A stretch of DNA of 64,000 nt from Actinernus sp. WN-2022. Taxonomy: Eukaryota > Cnidaria > Anthozoa > Actiniaria > Actinernidae. Each line of letters starts with the position of its first letter. Within the stretch, counting starts at the first letter, position 1. The position numbers were made by a program, and so were the translations under genes. Below, piece by piece: positions 38,490-49,804 of this stretch. Below the pieces are notes generated by a model. It did not search any database. It saw only the letters and a program-made list of their open reading frames with translations, and was not told the origin of the DNA. Where the stretch lies: contig JAOWCC010000064.1 of the NCBI GenBank assembly GCA_030867875.1, positions 36,230,802-36,294,801 of the forward strand, read 5' to 3'.

Positions 38490-39593
38490 TCAGTCATGAT
38501 GATCGGAGGAAACTACGCGTGGATCATGACATGTTCTTGCTCTCAGAGGGTTTTCTTGGAGTTCTTGACTTTGATTGTAGTTATTTAAAGTCTTAGAGCT
38601 GTGGACTGGACAGACAGCAGCAAGCGAGAGCCGTGGATGTTCCCTTTGTGACTCCTCTTCTGCAGTGTCTAGACTCAAGCAGCAAGCAATCCTTCTAAAG
38701 AAAGCAACCAAGTCTTCTTTCATCGCCTTCTGAAACTGCCTTATAAACCCAGCATAAACGATTGGGTTGATGGCATGAGACATGTACAACAAGGAATAAG
38801 ATATCATGTAGCTAATCTTATCCTGGTGTCCAATGATGGAGTAGAGGAGCCTGACAGCTACCCATGGAAGGCAAGTCACTGTGAATCCAGCCACTAAAAC
38901 AACAGCAACTTTTGTCAGGCGCATTTCTCTGTCAAGGGTTGCTTGGCCCAGAGAGTTGATCATGTTGGTATTGTGCGCGTTGATCCCTCGTTTCACTTTA
39001 AAAAATGAAAACATCATTAAGAAAAGTATTAGCAAGATTACTGCTGTGCCAACACCGTTCAACACTTCACCCGCCATGAAATGCGGCTCGTCGTCTTGAA
39101 GAAGCAGCCAGTGAGTTGGAATGGCAGCAACCAACCCCGATGCCACGGCGCTTGAAATAAGCGAAACACACCAGATAACAATGGAGTTCCTTCTCATGCC
39201 TTCTTTGGTAATACGACGGTGGAACGGCGACATGACGGAGTCATAACGATCCACACACAACATCAGGTGACATGAACAGATCGTCAGTCCGATAAAAACC
39301 GTGAGCACGAAGTGAACATCGCTTAACTTCTCCAATATAGTTCCTTTAAAGTCCAATAGGAAGGTCACAAACATGATAGGCGTATTCACCAAGCACCCTA
39401 GTATATCTGCGACTGCCAAGTTCAGAAGTATGAGGTTTGTTGTTGTGCGCCTGTTTACACCTTTCCGTACTGCTGAACACACGAGTGCATTCCCTATGAG
39501 CCCAACGATGAAACTCAACGACAGAAAAACACAGGATAACACTCGAAAAACAAACAACATGTCTTCAAGTTGAACCGTCCGCAATCTTTTCAA
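38490..39593 (-). CDS. Rhodopsin-class (class A) G-protein-coupled receptor, single exon
   Basis: 367 residues with seven hydrophobic helices in the plasma-membrane receptor layout. TM1 has GLIGNALV (N1.50), TM2 NLAVADIL (D2.50), TM3 ends in the G-protein-coupling DRY motif (CVDRYDSVM), TM6 has TCLPW in place of CWxP, and TM7 has NPIVY (NPxxY). A Cys pair in the C-terminal tail (RIACCLSL) could be palmitoylated. At the usual TM3 cysteine position (25 before the DRY arginine) there is Ser, and extracellular loop 2 has no Cys, so the standard disulphide is missing, as in melanocortin/cannabinoid-type receptors. Ligand unknown. An internal ATG (residue 12) is an alternative start. Intact, intronless, minus strand. 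Confidence 0.93.
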   Translation of the reverse strand: MKRLRTVQLEDMLFVFRVLSCVFLSLSFIVGLIGNALVCSAVRKGVNRRTTTNLILLNLAVADILGCLVNTPIMFVTFLLDFKGTILEKLSDVHFVLTVFIGLTICSCHLMLCVDRYDSVMSPFHRRITKEGMRRNSIVIWCVSLISSAVASGLVAAIPTHWLLLQDDEPHFMAGEVLNGVGTAVILLILFLMMFSFFKVKRGINAHNTNMINSLGQATLDREMRLTKVAVVLVAGFTVTCLPWVAVRLLYSIIGHQDKISYMISYSLLYMSHAINPIVYAGFIRQFQKAMKEDLVAFFRRIACCLSLDTAEEESQREHPRLSLAAVCPVHSSKTLNNYNQSQELQENPLRARTCHDPRVVSSDHHD

Positions 39594-40983
39594 AAGTTGT
39601 TTTCAATGGTGCTACCTCAAACTCGTGGTAGTGGTTCGTCATCAGATTTTTATGTACACCTTCGTGGCAAAATCCTTCAATCAAACTTAGTTTATTAATT
39701 GGCGCAGTTTCCTGCTAAGATGTAAAAGATCCGGAAGTGTTGAGTCTATTATCTATGTGCACGTTTTCGCAATAATATACCTTTGTTTTTCTAACTGTCT
39801 ATTTTCAACAACCGTTGTTCAAACTTCTTGGTCTTGATCCCAACTTTAATTCAATGACCGATCGTCACTGAGACGCGCGCATCTATGGAGACCTCAATCT
39901 TGAAGCAACCCAGTGCTGTTTTCTAATGAACAATACAGAAATGTCGAAGTCTTGGTTAGAGTCGGCCACGATATTTGAAGAATATGCCCAGTTCTTGCCT
40001 CTCCTTACTTTGTTTTGCAACAAAAATCAAAGCACTTAAGCTGTACTTGACGAGTAAATAATATTCTTTCCTGAAGACGTAAAGTGTTTTTTCCTTCGCA
40101 CCTTTTGTCTTGTTCAAAATGACTAACGTAATTGTGACAGCACTTTATTTTTCTAAGCTTCTGATTCTTTCACAAAATCTCGCAAAGTCATTCCTTGAAG
40201 TCACTCCAAAAATATATCTTAGCGAAAGAGTCCCTATTATCCAGCGATGATGATCCTTCCGAAGCAAAGTTGATTCGCAAAGCTCCTCTCTCTCCAAGCT
40301 GCTTTTTCTTCCAATCCTCATGGGCCTTCATTTCCTAAGTCGAAGGACGCAGAACCTACAAAAAATAAACTTATCAGCTTAATTAAGTCAGCTCGGGGAG
40401 TTTTCTAGGCTGCTGCTATAGCATTAAATCGACTTGATTCTAAAGCCATTGTCGCGTCACTGTTGCGTTGATCTCATTTCGTCAATAACCCAAAATAACA
40501 GAGCTAAAGTTATGTAGTTTTTCTCGTAACGTTAACTATCAAGAACAAACTGAGATGATGCATATGAGAGCCCGAAATCCAATGTGCAGCTTGAACCGCC
40601 CTCATTAAACAGGGTTGCCACGGTCAGGAAAAAATCAGGGAATTTTGTATCTGGCCGAGGGAAATTCTAAATTTCTTGTCAAAGTCAGGGAATGTTATTT
40701 TCAGGTTGCCATGACGGCTCCTCGTGCCTCAAGGCGTCTGCGAGAGGAGGCTACACGTTTTGATAATGACATTGGAACAGTCTTATTATGGTTGCGCACA
40801 CACCCTTATTTTGGCTGCGCATCGCTATCCAGATAACTTCTGATGCATCCTTCTTCCATGTGGGATACGCAACAATAGGTACGCATGCTCCACAGTATCA
40901 TGACGTATATGTTTAAAAATCGTTCATTTTTTTTTTTTTTTTCACACTATTGACATTTCAATTGCATTTTAGAGGATTTACTT

Positions 40984-41149
40984 AACAAATAAAAGATGGT
41001 TCTCCTTGTTATATAACAAAATAATGCACGCTCGAGGTCTTGAAAAACTGCGGATGCACGAGCGGAACGCGAGTGCATTTAGCAGCTTTTCAAGACCTCG
41101 AAAGTGCATTATTTTGTTATATAACAAGGAGAACCATCTTTTATTTGTT
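40984..41149. repeat. Palindromic element (MITE-like hairpin)
   Basis: Arms of about 63 bp, 40984-41046 and 41087-41149, nearly perfect inverse copies (agatggttctccttgttata, taacaaaataatgcac), around a 40-nt GC-richer loop. Confidence 0.85.
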
Positions 41150-42344
41150 TTATAATATAAACTTTAATGTAGACGAAGGAAATAAAGCTATCTTTAGAAC
41201 CCGCGTAAAAAATCTAAAAGCAAACTGACGACAGCGAAAACCCCATTTTAATGTACTTGACTTGTTTACAACTTTTTTCGTCGCTGATTGGTTCAATTGT
41301 GACAGCTTGACATTGACGACCTGAAAGCTCGTTTCTTATTGGATGAAGTAATCTGCTAAGAATAGAACGTGTCAATCGATAAAAGTGAAAGACAGAAATT
41401 GCAAGAGCCGGCAAATGAAATGGGTTGTAATATTGTCATCTGGTCAAAACTGTTGCAGGAAACAAAGTGCTTTCTTTTTACAATTTCTGGTAAGCACAGG
41501 AGAGGTTTATCTACACATTGTGATAGTGCAAGGCGTTGAAAATGCCTGATGGAAAAGCATTCACAGAGAAAGCGTTAGCGATAGCGGCAGTAGAGTTGGA
41601 CACGTGAGTTGAGGATTGCCGACTATTTTCTACAACAACTGCATAGTTGACACTGATTACTGATTCTGTGGTCTGAAGAAGGATATTTTCTTTATCCCAA
41701 GGAACAGTATTGTAACTGCTGCTCTGATGGCCGTGTTGCGTAGCTTTTGAGGCTCTCTTCGTTGGCATGGCCAATCTACTCTTGAAATTCTACCAGTTCT
41801 GGGTTCTCTGCAAGTTTTATCGCCCGTTCATATTCATTCAGGTCAGGAACATTCAAGAACATTCAGGAACCTCTCAAACGAATTTCTACATGAAACCAGA
41901 GAAATCCCATTGTAATCTTCGCAATTCACTATTCAGGTTTCAGCATAAAGCAGGCTTATTACAGTTATCGTCGAGTTATTGGTGAGTCATGTCTTGTTGT
42001 TGTGTTGTCACTTTCCTCTCGTTTTAATAATACACCAGGCTGTTAGAAAAAACACATTTTTCTTAAATTCAATCATTTTTATATCAAACTCTCAATGAGT
42101 AACACTGTATTAGAATGTGGACATTGCTTTTCTCAACTTCAAACGTTTTAGCATCCCATTTTGTGGTCGCTTTAGTGTACGAAGCCGATGCTAAATTCTC
42201 TCGCCGATCATTTTCTTTTAGTTTTGGGAAGCGACTTTTATTTTCCTCTTCTTCAACACACCTCAACAACTCAAAGTCGGACATGTTTTCTTCCCAGTCT
42301 ATGAAATTATCTCCGTTAGCTATATAAACTCGCGAAAAACAATC

Positions 42345-42452
42345 ACCGATACGTTTTGTTTTGATTGGATTCTCAGCGTGCTTGATTTTTTTCTTGAGCG
42401 TGCATTTATAACAAAATCAAGTACGCTGAGCATCCAATCAAATCGCACGTTC
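42345..42452. repeat. Palindromic element
   Basis: Arms gttttgattggatt(c)tcagcg and cgctgagcatccaatcaaat, plus an inner inverse pair around ttgattttttt; about 108 bp in all. Confidence 0.65.
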
Positions 42453-42865
42453 TTAGGATGATCCCATAATTTATATTATAAATAGTAATATGACACCTTA
42501 TTACTTAAGAATCATTGTAAATGATAAATAACCTAAAGTTTGTTCTGACATTTTAATATTTACTTATTAATATTGATATTTATGGTGACATTTTGCATAC
42601 TTGCTCCTTGCAATAGATTGTTTAGACCAAAGTTGCGACTTAGACTCTTTTCATAATCAAGACATGCATTCAATACCAGCTCATCATTTCTTTTTTCTTT
42701 TGTCTAGCTATACAAACAACATTACTTTTCAATTTCACGTGTGAGTAAACTCAATACTACGCAGTTGAATAACCAAAGGCTTTCTGATTACCATTCTAAA
42801 ATGGTAGCTCAAAACTCAATAATTGTAGTTCGCTTCCAACGCACGCATAATACGCTCAGCCCTCG

Positions 42866-42940
42866 GGAGAATTTGTAAAAGTCCCTCTGCCGAAGACGGC
42901 CTCCGGACTTTTACAAATTCTCCCTCGGCCTTCGGGGACA
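42866..42940. repeat. Short hairpin element
   Basis: gagaatttgtaaaagtcc and ggacttttacaaattctc flank a 22-bp loop; the sequence continues with a further gaa/ggcc-rich inverse pair. Confidence 0.7.
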
Positions 42941-43676
42941 TTTAATCACTAATTTTCCTCTTGTCATGGTATAACTTACAATAAAGGGTTTAATGTTTTT
43001 GTTGAATAGATCTACACTAACACCATGTATCTTACTTTGATTAGACCTCTCTTAGAGTATTTTTTCATTTTATGGGGGATGATTGCATCTCGGAGTGTAG
43101 TGATGCTCTAGAGAGTATTCACGTTTAGTTACAGGCGCCATTAAAGGTACTAACTACCAGTCCCTGATTATATCTCCTCTCTTTTACCCGTGCCAGTTTT
43201 TCACAGATCTAGTTATTCACTCCGTAATATGCGTTGTTCCACATCTATATTTCAAAACTTATTTTTTTCCTTCTGCCATTTCTGGATGGAATTTTCCATT
43301 AGGATTTATTCCTCTTTGGCTAATTTCACAAGATCAGTTAATAGGCAATTATCAAAAGGGAAGTGCCCCAAGCCCTTTCAAATTGGTGCTAGATATTCCT
43401 CTGTTTTGTATACTAGACTTGGTTGAATAGTAGTACTCTAAATGATTATCTTTTTTGTCATAACTGTATATTCTCTCCTGCTTGTAATAATACTAATAAT
43501 GTTTAATATTTCTATGGCGCAAATTAACGTACATATTTAACAATTATTCGCCGAAGACGAAGTCGATATTGGTGAATATTCCCCAATATCGACTGAGCCT
43601 GAGGCGAATAATTGTTTTAGTATATATACAACACGGGAACCTCAACACAAAATGAGAATGATAGTGTTCTTTAGTT

Positions 43677-43898
43677 TTATTTCTTAAATTGAAGGCGTGA
43701 CAAATTGTAACTTTTCTTGATAAAGCTTTTTCTACGGCAAAACAAGTTGTGACAGTTGCTTTTTGCAAACATTTTACCTTGAAGCACTCGAAGGCCATAT
43801 TTTGTAGCTTTTGTAGTGCTTTTGGGCACTGCATTTTGTTGAATTTTTAAAATGTCCGCATCGGAAACAATCGCGAAACGTGAATTTACGCCTGCCAT
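43677..43898 (-). pseudogene. Fragment resembling the N-terminus of a Crypton-type (DUF3504-like) recombinase protein
   Basis: 73 codons. The stretch ADILKIQQNAVPKSTTKATK then YGLRVLQGK resembles the N-terminal helix pattern (…P-K-S/N-T-x-K-A-T-x-x-G…) of Crypton-derived tyrosine-recombinase proteins that are common in cnidarian genomes. The catalytic part is absent. The resemblance is from memory, so family membership is tentative. Confidence 0.35.
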
Positions 43899-43943
43899 TT
43901 TGTTTCAAAATTATTCCGAGTTTTGTAGGTGGCTATAGCTCAT

Positions 43944-44132
43944 TAGTATATACCACACCAGTGAATATCACTTTTCTCGCGCTCTGATTGCCGGGCTACT
44001 CAAACAGTGAATATCATTTCATATTCACCTCCGAGCAAAGCAGCGATCATCTCGCGCGAGTTTTTGTCAATTTGACAGAAAATAAAATAACTATTCGGTA
44101 CTGGCTATTCACCAGGAGTGTGGTATATACTA
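43944..44132. mobile_element. MITE with tagtatataccacac termini, copy 2
   Basis: Starts tagtatataccacac and ends gtgtggtatatacta. Related over its length to 26522-26705, with the same gtgaatatcactttt and ctcgcgcgagtttttgtc blocks. Confidence 0.8.
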
Positions 44133-44483
44133 AAACAATTATTCCGAGATAGCGAACCAATCAAATTGCATGATCTATGTAGGTTCCCGTGTTGTATATA
44201 CTAAATGTATATATACAATGCTAAGGATTCGCAGTATTTAAATTCTTGGTTGATTCATTACTGTTTCGTGGGGACCAAAGTCCTCACCCGTTTGCAAAAA
44301 AACACTTCTCTGAGATATATATATATACCTTTTGTTCTCCATTGTTTTAGCTGTTAAATCTATTTTCAGTGCAGTCAGTGTTTTTGCAAACGTGGTGGCT
44401 GGGGTTTAAAGCAGCTTTCGAGCTCGCCGCTAGAGTAACCAGATTCTGAGGCCTATGATCTAAAGTGAGGCTGACGGTCTTGG

Positions 44484-44539
44484 GGGCTATGCCATGCTGA
44501 TGAGTCCTAACAAGGACGAAACAGCTGTACATGGTTGCC
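44484..44539 (+). ncRNA. Type I hammerhead ribozyme, copy 1
   Basis: Catalytic core CTGATGA at 44497-44503, stem II GTCC/GGAC with a 6-nt loop (taacaa), then GAAA at 44518-44521. Stem III is minimal: AC/GT closing an AGCT loop. The predicted cleavage is after GTA (44530). Stem I pairs gccatg upstream with catggt downstream, with an internal loop and an outer ggc/gcc helix, typical of fast-cleaving natural hammerheads. All invariant core bases are present. Confidence 0.88.
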
Positions 44540-44832
44540 ACTCTACCGGTAATAAGATGTGAGCATGCGTATTAGACGCTAGCTACGTCATAGCGTGTGT
44601 TGTGTAGTGCCATGCAACGAGTTTGGTATTATAATTTCGGATTTGGCCGTGCCATTTCCATTTTGCACTACTAGATCCTCTTCGGAGAGATCCACATTGC
44701 TATTGCGCTTGTTCACATCTCTAGCTCCCACACGTGTAGCGTGGTGGCTGGGGTTTAAAGCAGCTTTCGAGCTCGCCGCTAGAGTAACCAGATTCTGAGG
44801 CCTATGATCTAAAGTGAGGCTGACGGTCTTGG

Positions 44833-44888
44833 GGGCTATGCCATGCTGATGAGTCCTAACAAGGACGAAACAGCTGTACATGGTTGCC
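44833..44888 (+). ncRNA. Type I hammerhead ribozyme, copy 2
   Basis: Identical core and stems to copy 1, shifted by 349 bp: CTGATGA at 44846-44852, GAAA at 44867-44870, predicted cleavage after GTA at 44879. Two cleavage sites in one transcript would release a 349-nt monomer. Confidence 0.88.
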
Positions 44889-45157
44889 ACTCTACCGGTA
44901 ATAAGATGCGAGCATGCGTATTAGACGCTAGCTACGTCATAGCGTGTGTTGTGTAGTGCCATGCAACGAGTTTGGTAGTATATGTATGTGTATATATATA
45001 TGAAGCACGTTAACACAAAAACAGCCTTAGACAACAAGGCCCCTTTCGTGTTAACATGCTTGTTTTCAAAAACTTTGCTTTTGATTTATATATATATGAT
45101 ATACATGTCTTTTGTATTCCCATCAAAAATCCGATGTCAGGTCGCTGGTCTTTTCAA

Positions 45158-47440
45158 AAGACAAGACACAACAGTTCAGGACCACAAGCAGACGGCCATT
45201 GTTAACTCAAAATATGTTTTCAGATTATCTTGCTTTGATTTTGTCCCCCAAAAAATAATTGTCGAAAAATCACATTGATATTGAAATTGCTCCGATTTTG
45301 TGTACAATTTCGGCGTATTTCTTTACAAGGATTTGTATGGAAACTATGAATATTAATATTTAATTTAGTTAGAATTATGCAGTCTACACAAAAAATTAAA
45401 ATGGTAACCACGATTTTAAAGAGAATTGATTTTTGACACCGTAAAATTCGAAAGCCCGATTAATAACTGCAGTATTGTTTTTTTTACCGTGGATGCTTTC
45501 TTAGATTCGAACCACATGAAAGAGCAAGAAGAGCACAAACTTTGTGTGCGCAGTTTCGCGTCCTTTAACGTTTGGTCTCATACAGTTTCACTAAAAATTA
45601 AACATTTTTTTTTTCAATGAACAAACTGTTTTGCATTCAATCAAGAACCTGTTTGAAAGTTTGCATACAAAAGCGTAAAAATACGCCGAAATTGTACACA
45701 AAATCGGAGTAATTTTAATATTAATGTGATTATTTGACAATTATTCTATTGCGGACAAAATCAAACAAATATAATCTGAAAACCTTTATTACTCGGGCTG
45801 CCTGTGGCAGCACCGAGTCTTAAAATGCAAGTCGTTTTTTTTTTTTTTTGTTGGGTGTCGCAAAATTTCTGCGCATGCAATCGCCAGGTTAATTTATTTA
45901 CATAATTTAATAAAGTAAAGCAAGATGGCGGAGGACCCGCGAGCAACTTTCTCTCTAATTTGGAGTCTCATCTCTCAAATGTAAGCCAGTTTAATGTTAT
46001 ATTTAACTTCACTCGTGCGAAAGCCTTCCAACAGGCTCAGGATATTTCAACTGGCGCTATTGTCGGAGCCGAAGGACCGCGTTTTTTACCCAGATGGCCA
46101 GTGATTTTATTATACGACACGTACGACGACCTGAAGCCAGTGTAGGGCCAGTGCCAGGAAAGCTAAAATTCGAAGAAATAGATATTGGAATCTATAAGCC
46201 ATCGGCTCGCTGTGCTGCATTTAAAACATCCGAGGAGAACATCTTATTTTGGGTGAAGGCACTTCAAGACCAATATTATGAGTCTCTTAAAAACTGTCAG
46301 AGATTTAAATTTACCGTAAGTTGGATCAGAGAGTATTGAGATCAAGTTATTTCGTTCCAGCGAGGATATTGACCTAGCGGAAACGGTACAAGCTGTCGAA
46401 GGATTTTACTTATAATCATCCACGTCTACTTAACAACAGGAATAGTTATGTGCCAAGGCATGGGCAAAGATAGAGTTTCCCAGATTACAGATGAAAGTAG
46501 AGAACTTAATGAACGAAGAAACAGAGGTCACGCGCGACATGCTTGATAACATGAACATGTTCAACACTTTATGTTATTCTAAGAAAACAAAACAAATTAC
46601 AGAGCCTGCAAGTTCACAAGTCAATGAAAAACCCCAAGAGCCTGTAGTTTTGGATCAACATATCCTTGAAACTCCAAAAGCAACATACACAATAGTCAAA
46701 TTCAAACCGGAAGAGACGGAATTCTTTAGATTCTTCACGAGGATAAAAATATTTGTTAGCCCGCAATAAGAACTCTCTCGCTGCTTTAACGACCTTCATT
46801 TGTAACATGGAGGCTGACTTAACTGATATGCGTAATGAATTCTTACTCTCGTCACATCAAAACACGAATCAAGAATCCAAACTCAGTCATTTGGAAGACA
46901 AATTAGTACAGCAAGATAATATATACAAGACCGAAATCAAGATGCTGTCATCTCGAATATATTATTGACCTAGAAGTTGAAAATGGATATAATAAAGCTG
47001 CATTTTCTGAGTGTGCTAAATGACGAGAGTTTACAATCACCTGACCGACAACCCACTACTAAAGAAAGGGACCATGAAGTACGGTAGTACGGTTAATTCT
47101 CGGGTTCAAAACAATGAATATATGCCTGCTCAAATGCAGTGTGTTAAACGAATAAGTAGTGTTTAAATTAAAAGGTCAACATACGAGAAAAAGAAAACTA
47201 TTAAATTACATATATACTAGGGGAGAAGAGAATGAAAGTCACCGCGCTACCGGCCACTCCTAAAGACTGCTAAATTCAGCTAATAATTCTTCTCTTTGGT
47301 TAATATTAGAGGATTAAGAGGATTTCAAATGAAAGTGTATTTCATCTTCAATCTAATGTGGCCCGAGTGAAAGCCCAGATGGGCTCTTGTTTAGTTAACA
47401 ATGACCGTCTGCTTGTGGTCCAGAGCTATTGTGTCTCTTA
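45158..47440. mobile_element. Inverted-repeat-bounded region enclosing a second inverted repeat and a gene-like fragment
   Basis: Outer arms 45158-45206 and 47394-47440 (ggaccacaagcagacgg against ccgtctgcttgtggtcc) match at about 85%. An inner pair, 45206-45318 and 45676-45785, shares ttgtgtacaatttcggcgta and its complement. Between inner and outer right arms lies the coding-like stretch at 45924-46970. Probably a non-autonomous transposon that has another element and perhaps captured host exons inside it. Confidence 0.5.
45924..46970 (+). pseudogene. Broken gene-like fragment of unknown identity
   Basis: An initiation-like ATGGCGGAGGACCCG at 45924 is followed by split open frames with protein-like composition: PVPGKLKFEEIDIGIYKPSA within 46094-46339, then the frame open into 46491-46769 (MKVENLMNEETEVTRDMLDN), and a coiled-coil-like frame at 46753-46968. 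They lie in different frames with splice-like gtaag at 45979 and 46317, so either an intron-containing gene or a decayed one. I do not recognise the product. Confidence 0.4.
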
Positions 47441-47463
47441 AAACCTAATATATAATATAAATG

Positions 47464-47628
47464 GATTTTGACCGCAATGATATGATAAGAAATATATCTA
47501 AAATATATATATTTGTCTATAATGAACATATAATGAACATATGTATATAATGAACAAATACATTACCATCCTAAAATACACAAATATATATTTTAGATAT
47601 ATTTCTTATCATATCATTGCGGTCAAAA
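47464..47628. repeat. AT-rich hairpin
   Basis: Arms 47464-47508 and 47585-47628 (ttttgaccgcaatgatatga and its complement) around a tataatgaaca repeat. Confidence 0.7.
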
Positions 47629-47792
47629 TACATATATTTTTCATATCTCTTGGGGTTCAGGTCAACCACAAAATATATTTTGAACAACATCCCATAATTG
47701 TATGTATTGATATTAGCATTATTCCATGAAAAGGTACCTACAGATATAGTCATATTAATATATTTTTCAAGGACAATCTTTTTGGCATCCAC

Positions 47793-47823
<31 letters not shown>

Positions 47824-49519
47824 GTGCGCGCGCATACCAGCGGGAAGCAACTAAACATTTATACCTGTTCCATTGTTCCCGTTTTGACGCCCATCGCTCT
47901 CGTTTATTTACCTCGGATGCAGAGTACCTTATGAATTTTTGGACTATAATTCCAACGAATCTGAGAAGCTGATGTTTTTACTTCATGGGTGTAATAATGT
48001 CGATTCCACTATTATTCAGTTTCAGTTAAGTTTTCAGTTTATTCATACACTCTACGGTACATTAACTCTGAATCACGAAGAAATGTACATTTAGAAATGG
48101 AAAGTGTAAATTGGTCATCATTTAAATACTGAGGAAGGGACTAGCTAGGTAGCAAAGTGTGCGGTGGGCAAAGGAGCAAAAGCTTTCGGGTTGACCACCG
48201 CCACAGGCAAAATATATAAGTTATTGATGTGTCATGGCTACAGGTTTATATAATGACATAAGGGTTTAGCTTGCTGTTCAAGATTATATTTTCGACGCGT
48301 CTCGCTTTTCATTTAGTATGTAATAGTTATCTACTTTCTGTTGTTTGTTTTGTTCCTCACTTCCTCTACGAAATGTATGTTATATTTTCAGATGAGCTCC
48401 TGTTCTTGGGGCAATTGTACTGAACGGCAAGTATGTTAAAAATAAGTAAATAAATAAGTTTCTTCTCGTAGAGTCTCTTGGAGATTGGTTGAGTGTTTTA
48501 TTTTTAGTAGTTACTTCTTGTATGGCTCACAGAAGTGATCATGATCACAACTTTTATCAACAGAACTGTTTATAAATAAAGCATACAGGTGGTATACTAT
48601 AACCAAATGAATATATAGGGTGATTTCAGTGTTTTATAAACACATATTTCATACATTATTAAATATTGACTTTAATTTATATTTGACATATATAAGCTTC
48701 ATTAGCATAGTAGTTCTGTAAGCTTCAGATTTTTCCGTCAGTTTTTGCTTTGACCGCTCAGAATAATTTTATAAGGTATGACCACCTATACTATCGGGCA
48801 GAACGAATTCTCAGGAACACATGTAAACAAATAAATATCTCCCTAGAGCTAGGCAAGTGAAAACGTGTTCACGCTTGTCCGCCTTTATATCGATACTAAC
48901 CCTATCATCTTGTTTCTTGACTCTCAAAATTCAGTGAAATAATGACTTTACCTGTTGCAGAAATGGTGCTCCTTCCTCATGCTGTACTTCATTGCAGCGA
49001 CCACGCTCCCCCCCCCCCCCCCCCCCCCCCTAAAAAAAAAAGAGTAAAATCAAACCCGAAAGCAGCACAACTGGCTCCACCAGAAAACTTTAACGGCCAT
49101 CCTTTATCTCGTGAGTCCTGTGGCGATTTTCCACTGCCGAGAGATTAAATTCTCAACGTACTGTTCCGCAAACCTTGCTATCGGACACCCTGTGGATGAA
49201 AATGATGACGAACTGGCGAGCGAGCGAGGCCGCGGCGGGAATTTCTTTTTACCCAGAGTATAAACGAACAAATTCATAGTGAAAAAGGAAAGGAAAGGTA
49301 AGTTATCGCAAAGAAACGGTTTATTATGAGAATGTGAAAACTCGAGGCACACTTTATAGCACAGAGATTTTAGAAGCTGTGAAACAACTAAATGCAACGA
49401 GGCAACAACAACGCTTATTCCCGCCACGCTTGCCCGAAATGAAGTACGTTCACAGTACAGGCCTAAATAGTTGCTGAATAACTCTAGCCTTAATCCAAAC
49501 ATGCTTTAAAGGTTTTTCC

Positions 49520-49804
49520 ATGGTTACACGAGCGTCCGATGATAGCCGGTATCGCCTGTCCGATAGTAGGTTTGTTAACAACGTATATCTTAAATCGATT
49601 TTAAGGGAGAATATTGAAATTGGAAAGGAATTCGGTTATGCAAACGTAGTACCAACTATTAAAGATCACGAAGGGAAAAATACATTGGCAATAGCCCTCT
49701 TCATTATACCATTGAAAGCTTTCAAAGTAAATTATCCGATAGTAGGTGGTAATCCCTTAATACGACTTGTGCCGCCCTTCCAGACATATGTGTTGGTATT
49801 TTAG
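49520..49804 (+). CDS. Small open frame conserved in both duplicate copies (94 aa)
   Basis: The frame starting MVTRASDDSRYRLSDSRFVN ends FQTYVLVF. Copy 2 (60876-61157) keeps it open with one codon deleted and few substitutions. No family recognised. The open frame may persist only because the duplication is young. Confidence 0.25.
   Translation: MVTRASDDSRYRLSDSRFVNNVYLKSILRENIEIGKEFGYANVVPTIKDHEGKNTLAIALFIIPLKAFKVNYPIVGGNPLIRLVPPFQTYVLVF

Larger units (their letters stand above)
39594..43617. other. Intergenic, with hairpin elements
   Basis: The stretch next to the GPCR start may hold its 5' leader and promoter, but no clear signal is seen. Three palindromic elements occur (40984-41149, 42345-42452, 42866-42940). 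No confident gene. Confidence 0.65.
43618..44203. mobile_element. Inverted-repeat element carrying a Crypton-like fragment and a nested MITE
   Basis: Ends tagtatatatacaacacggg and aggttcccgtgttgtatata are inverse copies of about 24 bp. Inside are a minus-strand coding fragment (43677-43898) and a complete MITE (43944-44132), so the MITE inserted later. Confidence 0.65.
44392..44980 (+). mobile_element. Retrozyme-like tandem repeat (349-bp unit, 1.7 copies) with hammerhead ribozymes
   Basis: The unit starting gtggtggctggggtttaaag at 44392 recurs at 44741, 349 bp later, almost unchanged, and the second copy stops near gtttggta at about 44978. Each copy carries a type I hammerhead. Tandem copies of a few hundred bp with one hammerhead each are the hallmark of retrozymes, small non-autonomous retroelements that circulate as circular RNAs. 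Terminal repeats of Penelope-like elements are similar and are the alternative. No reverse transcriptase lies near it. The minus-strand open frames here (starting MATMYSCFVL) are accidental. Confidence 0.8.

Noticed and set aside
44347..44890. Two minus-strand frames starting MATMYSCFVLVRTHQHG
   Set aside because: They are the complement of the tandem hammerhead repeat and are identical because the repeat is.
49104..49502. Minus-strand 132-codon frame in the duplication
   Set aside because: No start context, motif or preserved equivalent in copy 2.
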